Origin: Akkermansiaceae bacterium UBA7890
GTDB taxonomy: Bacteria; Verrucomicrobiota; Verrucomicrobiia; Verrucomicrobiales; Akkermansiaceae
Direction: 5' to 3'
Length of the DNA stretch: 64,000 bases
Assembly: GCA_002501065.1 (NCBI GenBank)
Contig: DLRK01000210.1
Location: 32,464-96,463 of the forward strand
The notes under the pieces are model-generated. The model did not search any database. It had not been told where the DNA came from and saw only the letters and a list, made by a program, of their open reading frames with translations. Below, piece by piece: positions 52,622 through 62,528 of this stretch (the first letter of the stretch is position 1; each line of letters begins with the position of its first letter). The position numbers and the translations under genes are program-made.

Positions 52622-55096
52622 ATGAAATCCGCCCTCCTGCCCTCCTGTCTCGCGCTGTTCTCTCTTGTTTCCCCGCTGGTCGCGCAGGGGGATCGTCCTG
52701 ATCGCGAGCTACCCCGGCCGCCTGAGCGGGGCGAGCGGCAACAGGGTGAACGTGGCCCGCGGGGGCCGGAGCAGTTTCTCAGCAACTTGCCGGTCGTGAA
52801 GGCCCTCGATGCAAATGGTGATCGCATCCTGAGCGGGGAGGAAATCAAGGATGCGACCAGGAAGCTGTCGGCTCTCGACACGAGCAAGGACGGCAAGCTC
52901 AGCGGGGAGGAGGTTCTGCCTCCTCCGCCGGAAGATCGAGATGCCCCCGGGGAGGGAGAGGGCCGGGCCCCGGGTGGACGGGAAGGGGGAGCTCCCCCCC
53001 GCGGACCGGGCGGGACCGGTTTCCTGATGAGGCTTCCGGTGATGTCGACTCTCGATCGGGATGCCGACGGAGAGATATCGGCCAAGGAATTGCAGGAAGC
53101 CACCGCGTCGCTCCAGCGCCTCGACAAGGACCAGGACGGGGAGATCGAGATGTTCGAGATGATTCCGGAGCGCCCGCCGGGGCGCAGGGGAAGCCGGAGG
53201 GGACGTGGATTCGGGCCGGCTGATCCGAATGTCAAGCGGCAGGCCCCGGAGGAAGTGGAGTTCAGGAATGGCGCGGCCTCCCTGCCGGATCGCGGGACCT
53301 TCGAGAAGTTAAGCTACCAGGGGGAGGAGGTTCTCATCGACACGCATCTCATCGGAAACCAGTTCGTCAAGTTCCAGATCGAGGAGGCGGCCAGCGAGAA
53401 TCCGCAGCTGTATTTCATCAATACCAAGACCCACCGCGCCCACATGAGGTTCATGTCAGCGGTGGGGATCCAGCGGGTTCGTTCCGACCCGGGATCACAG
53501 ATGCGTGGAGTCCTGGTCTATCGGCCGCTCGCCCGGGGGCCGGATGGCAAGCCGGGACTCTACACCTTCGAGTTCGAGCCGCATGATCGCTACCCCTTTG
53601 CCGCCATCAAGATAGCCTACGAACTGCTCGTGGCGAAGGGGGACGAACTCAAGGGCCAGCTGGGCTACTATCCCATGCCCTCCGCCCTGCCGCGTTACCG
53701 CGAGGAGAAGAAGCTCTACGATGCAGCCGCATTCCGGGTTTATCTCGATGAGGATCTCTTCCGTGATATCGGGTATCTCCCGCTCAATCCGGGGGAGAGT
53801 TACGGGCGATTGCGCGTGATGGGACTTGATGAACATCCCCGTCCCCGTGACATCGTCCTCTATAAGTCCCTGCCCAACGAAATGCCGCGCAGCGCGGGGA
53901 TCATTACCGCGGTGCGCCAGACGCCGCTCTCCCACGTCAACCTGCGGGCGATCCAGGACAAGGTGCCCAATGCCTTTATCACCAGGGCGGCCGAGCAGGA
54001 GAAGATCGCCGCGCTGGTGGGCAAGTATGTCTACTACAAGGTGGAGGCGAGCGGATACACCCTGCGCGAGGCCACGGACGAAGAAGTGGAAGCACACTTT
54101 GCGGAGCTGCGCCCGGCCGAACCCCGGAAGCCGAAACGCGATCTGGCGGTGACTGGAATTCGTCCGCTCAGCGAGGTCGGCTTTGAGGATTCAGACAACG
54201 TGGGGGTGAAGGCCTCCAACCTGGCGACCATGGGCTCGTTTGAGCTTGCGGAGGGGATGGTGCCGAAGGGGTTCGCGGTCCCCTTCCATTTTTACCACGC
54301 CTTCATGGAGCACAACGGGTTCTACGAGAAAGCGGGCGGGATCCTGGGGGATGAGGAACTGGGCAAGGACAGTGAGGCGCTGCAGAAGGCGCTGAAGGAT
54401 TTCCGCAAGTTGATCCGCAGCGGCGACTTTCCCGATGAGATGCGGAAGAGCCTGGAGGTGGTGCATGCCTCGTTTCCCGAGGGGACCTCCCTGCGCTGTC
54501 GCTCAAGCACCAACAACGAAGACCTGCCGGGATTCAGTGGAGCGGGGCTTTACGATTCCTGCACCCATCGACCCGACGAAGGACATCTTTCCAAGTCCAT
54601 CAAGCAGGTTTTCGCCAGCCTCTGGAATTTCCGGGCCGTGCAGGAACGCGAGTTCTATCGCATTGATCACCTGACCACCGCGATGGGTGTGCTCATTCAC
54701 CCGAACTTCGATGACGAGGAGGCCAACGGAGTGGCGGTGACGAGCGACATCCTTTATCAGACCGAGGGCACGTATTACGTGAACACCCAGGTCGGGGAGG
54801 ACCTGGTGACCAACCCGGAGGAGGAGTCGGTTCCGGAGGAGCTTCTGCTGGACTGGTTTGATGTCAGGGAAGTCAAGGTCATGCGCCGCTCGAACAGGAC
54901 CTCAAGGGACCGCATCCTTGAGCCGGAGCATCTGGAGCAACTTCGCAAGAGTCTGGGCATCATTCACAACCGCTTCGCCAAACTCTATGGACACACCTAC
55001 GAGGCCAGGGACTTCGCCATGGAGGTGGAATTCAAGATCACCAGGGAGGGAAAGCTCAGTATCAAGCAGGCCCGACCGTGGGTCTTTGCTGAGTGA
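52622..55096 (+). CDS. Exported EF-hand protein with dikinase-like domains
   Basis: About 824 residues from ATG 52622 (signal peptide MKSALLPSCLALFSLVSPLVA). Four EF-hands follow: DANGDRILSGEE, DTSKDGKLSGEE, DRDADGEISAKE and DKDQDGEIEMFE, separated by Pro/Gly/Arg-rich linkers. A middle region (about 215-420) is unassigned. At about 428-450 lies a phosphohistidine-swivel-like motif, RQTPLSHVNLRAIQDKVPN, and at about 520-820 a PEP/pyruvate-binding ATP-grasp domain (VGVKASNLATMG, RCRSSTNNEDLPGFSGAGLY). The swivel precedes the ATP-grasp and no PEP-binding barrel follows; this order is that of glucan water dikinases rather than PEP synthase. Phosphotransfer outside the cytoplasm is hard to explain, so activity is uncertain. 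Confidence 0.78.
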   Translation: MKSALLPSCLALFSLVSPLVAQGDRPDRELPRPPERGERQQGERGPRGPEQFLSNLPVVKALDANGDRILSGEEIKDATRKLSALDTSKDGKLSGEEVLPPPPEDRDAPGEGEGRAPGGREGGAPPRGPGGTGFLMRLPVMSTLDRDADGEISAKELQEATASLQRLDKDQDGEIEMFEMIPERPPGRRGSRRGRGFGPADPNVKRQAPEEVEFRNGAASLPDRGTFEKLSYQGEEVLIDTHLIGNQFVKFQIEEAASENPQLYFINTKTHRAHMRFMSAVGIQRVRSDPGSQMRGVLVYRPLARGPDGKPGLYTFEFEPHDRYPFAAIKIAYELLVAKGDELKGQLGYYPMPSALPRYREEKKLYDAAAFRVYLDEDLFRDIGYLPLNPGESYGRLRVMGLDEHPRPRDIVLYKSLPNEMPRSAGIITAVRQTPLSHVNLRAIQDKVPNAFITRAAEQEKIAALVGKYVYYKVEASGYTLREATDEEVEAHFAELRPAEPRKPKRDLAVTGIRPLSEVGFEDSDNVGVKASNLATMGSFELAEGMVPKGFAVPFHFYHAFMEHNGFYEKAGGILGDEELGKDSEALQKALKDFRKLIRSGDFPDEMRKSLEVVHASFPEGTSLRCRSSTNNEDLPGFSGAGLYDSCTHRPDEGHLSKSIKQVFASLWNFRAVQEREFYRIDHLTTAMGVLIHPNFDDEEANGVAVTSDILYQTEGTYYVNTQVGEDLVTNPEEESVPEELLLDWFDVREVKVMRRSNRTSRDRILEPEHLEQLRKSLGIIHNRFAKLYGHTYEARDFAMEVEFKITREGKLSIKQARPWVFAE

Positions 55097-55353
55097 GCCA
55101 GCTCGTGGGGAGCAGAAATGAGAGGACGAGCAGATGGTGCATTGAGTTTCGAGCTGGGTAGAGCAGTCCTACTGCTTGTAGAACGCTCGTCCGGTGTAAA
55201 CGACAAGTCACCACTTTGGGGGAGAGGTCCCAATTTGCTCCGAAATGTCAGATTGACCTGACTGCCAATGAGCTGTGAGATAGCGGTTGGTCATGACGAC
55301 CGGCAGGAATCGACCGCTTCTCCCTCGTTCCGGCACTTCCTTCTTCCTGACTC

Positions 55354-58300
55354 ATGAAGTTAATCCGGTTTCTCGCTCCGCTCCTCCTGTGTCTCCCCGT
55401 GTCGGCCGAGACGGTCATCGCGGGGAGAGACTCTCTCGATGACAATGGAACTACGGACGGGTGGTCGGGGCTCTTCGTGATGGAGCCCATCATCAGCGGT
55501 CCGGGAGGCATCGACCTGGGCACGGTGACCACTTTCAACTTCTGGGCGGACGCGAACCGGGCGGACGGTCTTCATCATGTCACGCCCATCCTGATGCGGC
55601 GTAGCGGGGGAGTCTACCGCATCCATGGAATCGGGACTCCTCACGCGCCCAACAGTCCGGGGTTGCAGTCGGAGCCTTTCGGGTTGACGGCGGGCAGTGA
55701 CCAGGTGGATGTGAGCGAGAGCTCGACCTACCACATCGCGGTGTTGCAGCAGTGGGACGGAGGCGACGACAACGGAGGGGGTCTGATTCCCTTCAGTGGG
55801 AGTGGCGGGGGCGGCATGTTCGTGGAGAACACCCCGGGCCCCAATCACGAGCCGGTCGTCAATGATGTTGTGGGCCGCAACTACTCCTCCGGGGCCGGGG
55901 GCCGGAACTACTCTTTCAATTTCGAAATCAAATTCCTGTCCGATCCGTTGACTCCACACGACATCACGCTGGCGGCGGGAGATCTTTTCCCGGGCCAGCC
56001 GGCCGGAACAGAAATCGGGACGTTCACGACGGACGATCTCAACTCGAATGACACGCACACCTACACCCTGGTCTCCAATCCTGACGGCGTCTTTACGATC
56101 GTCGATGACAGGCTCACGCTTGCCACACCGCCCGGCGCAGCGGGGACAGACCACACCATCCGGGTGCGGACCACGGACAGCGACATGCTCACCTTTGAGA
56201 AGGACTTCGTCCTGACCGTGACCGCAGCTCTGGTGCCGAGCGGCCTCACCCTTTCGGCGAGCAGCATCAACACTGATGCGCCGGTCGGCGTGCTGGTGGG
56301 CACTCTGTCTACCACGGACGGGAATTCAGGAGACCAGCACGAGTACACCCTGGTGCCGGGACCGGGTGATGTCGACAATGACCTTTTTACGATCGCCAAC
56401 GGAGATGAACTGCGCCTGGCGGCGGCCATTCCAGCCGGGCGAAGGGGCCTCGACCTGCGGGTGCGCACGACCGATCTGGCCGGGTTGTGGCAGGAAGAAG
56501 CTCTCGTCATCGTTATTCTCGATCCGAGTTTCCGCATCAACGAATTCGTGGCCAGCAACGTGACCGGACGTCAGGACGGGGATCAGAATTTTTCAGACTG
56601 GATCGAGATCTACAACGAGCAGGAATCCCCTTCGAACTTGAACGGCTGGTTTCTCACGGACGATCCTGATGACCTCACCAAGTGGCAGTTTCCCTCTGTG
56701 GAGGTGGGGCCCAACGGCTACCTCCTGGTTGTTGCCTCGGGCAGGGACCGTGCGGTGACAGACCAGGAGCTGCATGCCAATTTCGAACTCTCGAGTGTGG
56801 GTGACTACCTCGCTCTGGTGAAGCCGGACGGGATCACCATCGTGGACCAGTATTCATTCGGAGCCCAGTTCCCGGATATCGGATTCGGCTACGATGGATC
56901 CGGGGGTGGTCAGGGGTTTCTCACTCCGACGCCGGAGGCAATGAACGGTCCTGCCTTCCAGTATGGAGCCAACGAAGTCATCTTCAGCCGGGAGAGGGGA
57001 TTCTACGACGCAAGCTTCAACCTGACCCTGAGCGCGACCGTGCCGGGATCAGTCATTCGTTATACCACCAATGGAGCCAGGCCTTCCGCAAACAGCGGCA
57101 CGGTTTACAGCGCTCCCATCACGATCAGTCCCGACAGCAGGGGCAGCGACCGGGGATCCCGCATCATCCGCGCCATTGCTGTTCACGCCTCCGCAGCGGT
57201 GCAGCCGGCGGTCACTCACACCTACCTTTTCATCAATGGCGTGAACAGCCCTGCCAGGGACGGGGTGGTGGGGCAGCCGGGGTTCCACTCCAGCATCGTG
57301 AACCATGCCAGTTACAGCGGATTGATGGACGATGCCCTTCTCGCGCAGCCTGCGGTTTCGATCGTGGGAGGCCTGCCCAACAACAGCGAGTCGGAACGCT
57401 CGGTGGAGTTTTTCACCCCGGACGGGTCAGAGCCCGGATTTCACATCAATTGTGGAGTGAAGGCGGTGGGCGGACACAGCATTGGATCTCCCAAGAACAA
57501 CTTCCGGCTCTACTTCCGCGGTCAATACAGCACCTCCAAGCTGCACTACGATCTGTTCAAGGATCACCCCTACAGCACTGGCGCGGCGGATGTTTTCAAC
57601 CGATTGAACCTGCGAAGCGGCTCCCACGACTCCTTCTTCTGGCTCGCCAGTCCGGGCAATCCGCCCAACAGCGGGGGACCGCAGAAGGGTGATGCCCAGT
57701 ACCTGCGCAACCGCTGGATCGGCGACATGCAGTTCGCGATGGGACACGAATCGCTGCACGGTCGCTGGGTGCATGTCTACGTCAATGGGGCCTACCATGG
57801 GCAGTATCACCTTCATGAGTGGCCCAACGATGACTTCATGGCCTCCTACCTGCCGGGGTCGCCGGAGGACTACGAGTACACCAACGGGGCGAACGCTTCC
57901 AAGGCGGGCAGCGACAACTGGCAGGCGACATGGGCCTCGGTGAAGTCGGCCGCCAGAGCCGGGGGGGCCGCACTGCGCTGGATCGATCTCGAGAATCTCA
58001 TCGACTACCAGATCCTGAACTATTACGCGGGAAATCCCTGGGATTGGAATCCGAACCAGAACTGGATGGCGGCCGGCCCGGGCCGTTCAGGGTCCCCGTC
58101 CGGTGGCTGGAAGTTCTTCGGCTGGGATTCCGATATCTGCCTGCAGGATCCCGGCGCCAACGTGCTGGGGAAAAACGTGCCCGACGGTATTTTCCAGAGT
58201 CTCATGAATGACGAGGAGTTTCGGATTCTCTTTCGCGACCGGGTCTACAGGCACTGCTTCCACGATGGAGTGCTTACGCCCATCAAGGTGGCGCAGATTC

Positions 58301-60687
58301 ACAAGTTCAGGGCGGATCAGATCCGGACCAGCATCATTGCGGAGACGGCGCGATGGCAGGGGAGCGCCGCCAGTGCTCCGTGGGATCGCGATGGCGAATG
58401 GCAGAACGAGCTGAACCGCATGGACAACTATTTTCAAGTGCGGACCAGGAACCTGCTGAACCAGCTGCGGAATCATTCCGACTGGTATCCCGTGGATGCG
58501 CCGGAGTTCGATGTCCGGGGCGGCTTCGTGGCGCGAGGGTTCGCGCCCGCCCTTACCGCATCGGCCGGGACGATTTACTACACTACCGACGGGAGCGATC
58601 CCCGGCGCCGCAGAGGCACAGTGAGCCCCAGGGCCACCGCCTTTACCCCCGGCAGCCTGATTATCGACGACGCCACGGTTGTTCGCGCACGTGTGTTCAA
58701 TGGGACGACCTGGTCAGCCTTGAACGAGGCGGGCTTCATCCTGGTCGGAACGCAACTGGCGGCCGCGGCGAACGCCACCATCACCGAGATCAACTGGCAT
58801 CCCTATGATTCGGAGAACTACGAGTTCATCGAGTTCAAGAACACCTCGGGAGCAACGGTCGACTTCACCGGGGTGACGCTCTCGGATGGCGTGCACTTCA
58901 CCTTTCCGCTGGGATCGGTGGTGCCGCCGGGCGGACATATCGTGGCGGTAGAGGACCTGGGAGTGTTTCACGCGCGCTACGGGAGTAGCGGGTCGCCCTG
59001 GTACTTCCCGGGTATCCAGGCGGCAGGGGCCTGGTCGGGGGCTCTCGACAATGGCGGGGAGAGGATCGTGGTGACCGATGCCGCTGGTGCCCCCCTGCAG
59101 ACGGTCACCTACAACGATGCCGGAGCGTGGCCCGGTCGCGCAGATGGGCGTGGGAGTGCGGCCGAGGTGGAGGATTCCTCCCTGGTGCCGGTGGTGCAAC
59201 CCGAGAAGGATCTCTATCTCGACAGCGGGAGCAACTGGCGGGCAAGCAGCGAGTTTCACGGCTCCCCGGGACGGGATGGAGCAGGGCCGGACAATCGCGT
59301 GGTCTTCAACGAGATTCTCAGCAACCCTGATCCGCCCGAGGTGGATGTCTTCGAACTGTTTAATACGCAGGGGAGCGATCTCGACATCGGGGGTTGGTTC
59401 GTGAGCGATGACGCAGGTGAGTTCAAAAAGTACCGCATTGCCGACAACACCGTGCTGCCGGCAGGAGGGTTGCTGACCTTTGACGCGAGCGAGTTCAACA
59501 ACGTGGCGAACGCGGAGAGCCTGGTTCCGTTCGCCCTGAGTGGATCGAAGGGAGACGATCTCTACCTCCTTGAACCGGATGCCACGGGGAACCTGTTGCG
59601 CTTTATTGATCGGGTCGAGTTTGGCGCAGCGGCGGCGGGGGAGTCGTTTGGCCGCTGGCCGGACGGAAGTTCAGGGGAACTCTATCCCATGACGAGCCAG
59701 ACCTTCGGCCTTCTGAATGAGAGCGGAGGCAATGCGGTGCGAGTGGGCTCGCTGGTCATCGCGGAGATTCATTATAACCCGGACGGAATCGACGATGGAC
59801 GCGAGTTCATCGCGATCTGCAATGCTGGAGACACGGCTGAGAACCTTGCGAACTGGAAGCTCCGCGGAGAGGTCGACTTTGACTTTTCTGCGGCCACTTC
59901 CCTGGGGCCGGGAGCCTTCCTGGTCCTCGTTGACTTCGATCCGACGGACGCGGTGGCCCTGAGCGTATTCCGGAGCGAGTACGGGCTCGATCCGCTCGTT
60001 CCCATCCTCGGTCCCTGGACCAACGACGGGGCCGTGCCCACCAAGCTGAATGATGGGGGGGGCTCCATACGGCTTCTGCGCCCGGACGCCCTGGTGGTTC
60101 CCGGTGATGGTTCGCCCGCTTTTTATCCGATGCTGATTGAGGACCTGGTCAACTACGATGACGTCCCCTCGTGGCCCCTCTCCCCGGATGGTGCCGGTGA
60201 TTCCCTCGTGCGGGTGGCGGTGGGGATCTACGGGGATGATCCACTCAACTGGGATGCTTCGTCAGCACCCCTGAGTGGCGTTTCATACGCCACCTGGGCG
60301 GCCACCGCCTTTCCGGCGGGAACTCCCGTCCCCGATCGTCTCGCGGAGGCCGATCCGGATGGGGACGGAGTGAGTAATTTCGGCGAGTTCGCGTTTGTCC
60401 TCGATGCTCTCAACGGCGGGGAATTCTCCCATGCCGTTTCCGTGGGTCCCGAGGCGGGTGGTGATGCCATTCTCGTTCACTACCGGACGCGCCCGGGCGG
60501 TCACGCGCTGACCTACGAAGTTGGGGTGAGTAGTGACCTGCAGGTCTTCGATTACAGCGAAGGCGCCCTGCAGTTTGTGTCAGCCGAGGTGCTGGGCGAT
60601 GGAGCGGTGCTGGTGAGCATGCGCTACCCCTTGATCGCTCCCATTGCGGATCGCCTTTTCTTCCAGATCAGGGCGACCGCAAACTGA
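55354..60687 (+). CDS. Giant exported cadherin/lamin-tail/CotH-like protein
   Basis: The 1,777 residues start at ATG 55354 with the signal peptide MKLIRFLAPLLLCLPVSA. Domain order: beta-rich N-terminal domain (about 20-190), two cadherin-like domains (about 200-290 and 296-390, with VGTLSTTDGNSGDQHEY), lamin-tail domain (392-506, FRINEFVASNVTG), chitobiase-C-like repeat (540-628, YTTNGARPSANSGTVY), CotH-like kinase domain (about 663-1035, with WKFFGWDSDICLQD), a second chitobiase-C-like repeat (1046-1130, YYTTDGSDPRRRRG), three more lamin-tail domains (about 1136-1625) and a tail with DPDGDGVSNFGEFAF. It resembles the 5141-10006 protein in plan but has different flanking modules. Probable surface or matrix protein; kinase activity is speculative. 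Confidence 0.8.
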   Translation: MKLIRFLAPLLLCLPVSAETVIAGRDSLDDNGTTDGWSGLFVMEPIISGPGGIDLGTVTTFNFWADANRADGLHHVTPILMRRSGGVYRIHGIGTPHAPNSPGLQSEPFGLTAGSDQVDVSESSTYHIAVLQQWDGGDDNGGGLIPFSGSGGGGMFVENTPGPNHEPVVNDVVGRNYSSGAGGRNYSFNFEIKFLSDPLTPHDITLAAGDLFPGQPAGTEIGTFTTDDLNSNDTHTYTLVSNPDGVFTIVDDRLTLATPPGAAGTDHTIRVRTTDSDMLTFEKDFVLTVTAALVPSGLTLSASSINTDAPVGVLVGTLSTTDGNSGDQHEYTLVPGPGDVDNDLFTIANGDELRLAAAIPAGRRGLDLRVRTTDLAGLWQEEALVIVILDPSFRINEFVASNVTGRQDGDQNFSDWIEIYNEQESPSNLNGWFLTDDPDDLTKWQFPSVEVGPNGYLLVVASGRDRAVTDQELHANFELSSVGDYLALVKPDGITIVDQYSFGAQFPDIGFGYDGSGGGQGFLTPTPEAMNGPAFQYGANEVIFSRERGFYDASFNLTLSATVPGSVIRYTTNGARPSANSGTVYSAPITISPDSRGSDRGSRIIRAIAVHASAAVQPAVTHTYLFINGVNSPARDGVVGQPGFHSSIVNHASYSGLMDDALLAQPAVSIVGGLPNNSESERSVEFFTPDGSEPGFHINCGVKAVGGHSIGSPKNNFRLYFRGQYSTSKLHYDLFKDHPYSTGAADVFNRLNLRSGSHDSFFWLASPGNPPNSGGPQKGDAQYLRNRWIGDMQFAMGHESLHGRWVHVYVNGAYHGQYHLHEWPNDDFMASYLPGSPEDYEYTNGANASKAGSDNWQATWASVKSAARAGGAALRWIDLENLIDYQILNYYAGNPWDWNPNQNWMAAGPGRSGSPSGGWKFFGWDSDICLQDPGANVLGKNVPDGIFQSLMNDEEFRILFRDRVYRHCFHDGVLTPIKVAQIHKFRADQIRTSIIAETARWQGSAASAPWDRDGEWQNELNRMDNYFQVRTRNLLNQLRNHSDWYPVDAPEFDVRGGFVARGFAPALTASAGTIYYTTDGSDPRRRRGTVSPRATAFTPGSLIIDDATVVRARVFNGTTWSALNEAGFILVGTQLAAAANATITEINWHPYDSENYEFIEFKNTSGATVDFTGVTLSDGVHFTFPLGSVVPPGGHIVAVEDLGVFHARYGSSGSPWYFPGIQAAGAWSGALDNGGERIVVTDAAGAPLQTVTYNDAGAWPGRADGRGSAAEVEDSSLVPVVQPEKDLYLDSGSNWRASSEFHGSPGRDGAGPDNRVVFNEILSNPDPPEVDVFELFNTQGSDLDIGGWFVSDDAGEFKKYRIADNTVLPAGGLLTFDASEFNNVANAESLVPFALSGSKGDDLYLLEPDATGNLLRFIDRVEFGAAAAGESFGRWPDGSSGELYPMTSQTFGLLNESGGNAVRVGSLVIAEIHYNPDGIDDGREFIAICNAGDTAENLANWKLRGEVDFDFSAATSLGPGAFLVLVDFDPTDAVALSVFRSEYGLDPLVPILGPWTNDGAVPTKLNDGGGSIRLLRPDALVVPGDGSPAFYPMLIEDLVNYDDVPSWPLSPDGAGDSLVRVAVGIYGDDPLNWDASSAPLSGVSYATWAATAFPAGTPVPDRLAEADPDGDGVSNFGEFAFVLDALNGGEFSHAVSVGPEAGGDAILVHYRTRPGGHALTYEVGVSSDLQVFDYSEGALQFVSAEVLGDGAVLVSMRYPLIAPIADRLFFQIRATAN

Positions 60688-60884
60688 GATGAGGTTGAAT
60701 GCCAACGCCGCCGGCGAACGCGAACTTTTCCAGTCCAATTTCCCGGGCTTCAACGACCCCATCAGGCTGGGGAGCGGTCTGGCAGATTGCTTCGCTGCTG
60801 CGGCCGGGATGCGGCATGAAATCGACGATTCCAATATCTGGACACGACCGGGAGGATACCGGCTGGAGACGGACAGGATTGCGG

Positions 60885-62504
60885 TTACTTGTTGCGCAGC
60901 TGGGTCAGGAGTTTGAGGTTACGCTTGGCGAGGGCGTTGTCCGGGTCGATCACGAGGGCGCGGCGGAAGTGGATTTCGGCCTCTGCGAGTTTGCCCTGGT
61001 TGGCGAGCAAGGCGCCGAAATCGTTATGGGCAGGGCCGTTCTCCGGATCCAACTGCAGGGTCTTCTCAAAGTGGAAGGTCGCCTGGTCGACTTTGCCTCC
61101 ACTGGAGTAATCACGCGCCCACGCGAGGTGACCGTCGATGACCTGGCGGCGCAGGTTGGCGGCTCGGTTTGAGTTGAGCGCACTCGTCGTGGCGATTTCC
61201 AGGTAGCGCAGGCGCTCGGCGGGATCGTAGGAATGAAAGTATTTCGCGACGAACTCTGCGAGCTCGGACCCGGTGATGGACTTGGTGTGCCATCGCCCCG
61301 GAAATGGGATGGCAAGGTCGCGCAGGGAGTCAATGTGCCCACCGACACCGTGGCGCAGGTCGTGGACAAGGGTCTCGAGCGCAACCGGACCGCGATAGAT
61401 GGAAACGATATTCCGCTTGGCGTCGAGGAGGAGGCTGAGCGGGACCGAGAAGGGGGCCGGATAGTCAAAGAGGGAGCCGAGCAGGTGGCGGATCCGACCT
61501 GCGGAGGCAGCGGTGACGGAACCGGTCAGGAACGGGAATTCAGTTTCCTGGATGAGCTTGGCGGCGGCCCCATCCGCATCCCCGCCCGGTGCCAGTGAGT
61601 CCAACGAGAGCGCCAGGATCTCCAGGCCAGCCTCACGGATGGTCTGCGCCTCCGCGGTGAATTCCGTCATCTCCGTCCGGCAGGTTCCGCAGTGTCCGGA
61701 GAAAATCAGGAGGAGGAGCGGGCGAGATCCCTCCCGGAGCGGGACCGGTGCAGATGCGCCTGCAGGGTGAAAGGTCATCGTTGGGAGAGGAATCCGACCC
61801 GGCAGGATGATCTGGGCGGCTCCGGAAACCGGGAGCGGCTCCTGATTTGAGGCGGCATGGTCTGCGACCCCGCTGCGTGGCGGAAGCAGTAGTGCCTTCC
61901 CGGCACCCTCGCTCAGGCGGTGGCGCCGCTTGTTCTCGATCCCGACAAACGTCTCTGAGTTGCCACCCGGCCAGCGCACCCTGACCAACCGGATCTCCGG
62001 AGCGCCACTGCCGAGCCCGAAGTGGAGCCACTTGCTCGACTGCGAGAGGAACCCGGTGCCGGCATGCACCGTCTCCTGGAGACGCGTCCCGTCCGCGAGC
62101 ACGACCTCGGCGCGTGCGCCAATGGCGTCGCGGTTGACCTTGCGTCCCTCCAGGCGGAGGGCGATCCAGTTCTGCGCCCCGGGATCGTCCGTGCTCGCAT
62201 TGTTGCGCAGCATGCGGAGCCGCGGGGCATTGCGGTTGCGCGCCCAGAGATCGAGGTCGCCGTCGCCATCCCAATCGGTTACCACGAGCGCGCGACCGTC
62301 GTCCGGGAAGTCGAGCCCGGAGACCGCCGATACGTTGGCGAAGCGCGCACCCTGTTCGACTTCACCGCAATTAAGGAAGGCGCAGTGCCGCTCGTGGCCG
62401 CTCCAGGACGAACCCGCTCGCGCGAGCCTCATGATAGCCGCCCAAGCGGCACTGTAATCCTTCACCGCTTCGGCATCCGTCTTCTCGGTCGGGGAGGGCG
62501 CCAC
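60885..62504 (-). CDS. ASPIC/UnbV - redoxin - TPR half of the interrupted FG-GAP gene
   Basis: This 539-residue frame is in phase with the upstream half (62526-64000), separated only by one TGA and seven sense codons (SFFWRQV). Its first start codon is a GTG inside the conserved-looking FWRQVVA peptide with no Shine-Dalgarno, so it is unlikely to be an independent gene. Order: last FG-GAP blade (VTDWDGDGDLDLWARN), ASPIC/UnbV domain (IGARAEVVLADGTRLQETV, VRVRWPGG), a thioredoxin-fold redoxin with CGTC (IFSGHCGTCRTEM) at about 270-400, and TPR repeats at about 460-530 (FEKTLQLDPENGPAHNDFG). Codon bias stays normal and no other lesion is seen. It is either the C-terminal half of a selenoprotein or a pseudogene fragment. 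Confidence 0.75.
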   Translation of the reverse strand: MAPSPTEKTDAEAVKDYSAAWAAIMRLARAGSSWSGHERHCAFLNCGEVEQGARFANVSAVSGLDFPDDGRALVVTDWDGDGDLDLWARNRNAPRLRMLRNNASTDDPGAQNWIALRLEGRKVNRDAIGARAEVVLADGTRLQETVHAGTGFLSQSSKWLHFGLGSGAPEIRLVRVRWPGGNSETFVGIENKRRHRLSEGAGKALLLPPRSGVADHAASNQEPLPVSGAAQIILPGRIPLPTMTFHPAGASAPVPLREGSRPLLLLIFSGHCGTCRTEMTEFTAEAQTIREAGLEILALSLDSLAPGGDADGAAAKLIQETEFPFLTGSVTAASAGRIRHLLGSLFDYPAPFSVPLSLLLDAKRNIVSIYRGPVALETLVHDLRHGVGGHIDSLRDLAIPFPGRWHTKSITGSELAEFVAKYFHSYDPAERLRYLEIATTSALNSNRAANLRRQVIDGHLAWARDYSSGGKVDQATFHFEKTLQLDPENGPAHNDFGALLANQGKLAEAEIHFRRALVIDPDNALAKRNLKLLTQLRNK

Positions 62505-62528
62505 GACCTGGCGCCAGAAGAAGCTTCA
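62497..62528 (-). other. In-frame TGA with SECIS-like hairpin
   Basis: On the minus strand the TGA (62526-62528) is followed after 10 nt by GGCGCCA GGTCG TGGCGCC (62515 to 62497): a perfect 7-bp stem with the apical loop GGUCG. The AGGUC core begins 17 nt after the UGA. In the E. coli fdhF SECIS, as I remember it, AGGUCU begins 18 nt after the UGA, and SelB reads loop G and U. The bulged U of fdhF is not seen here. Caveat: the hairpin bases also encode WRQVVA with common GC-rich codons. Confidence 0.5.
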
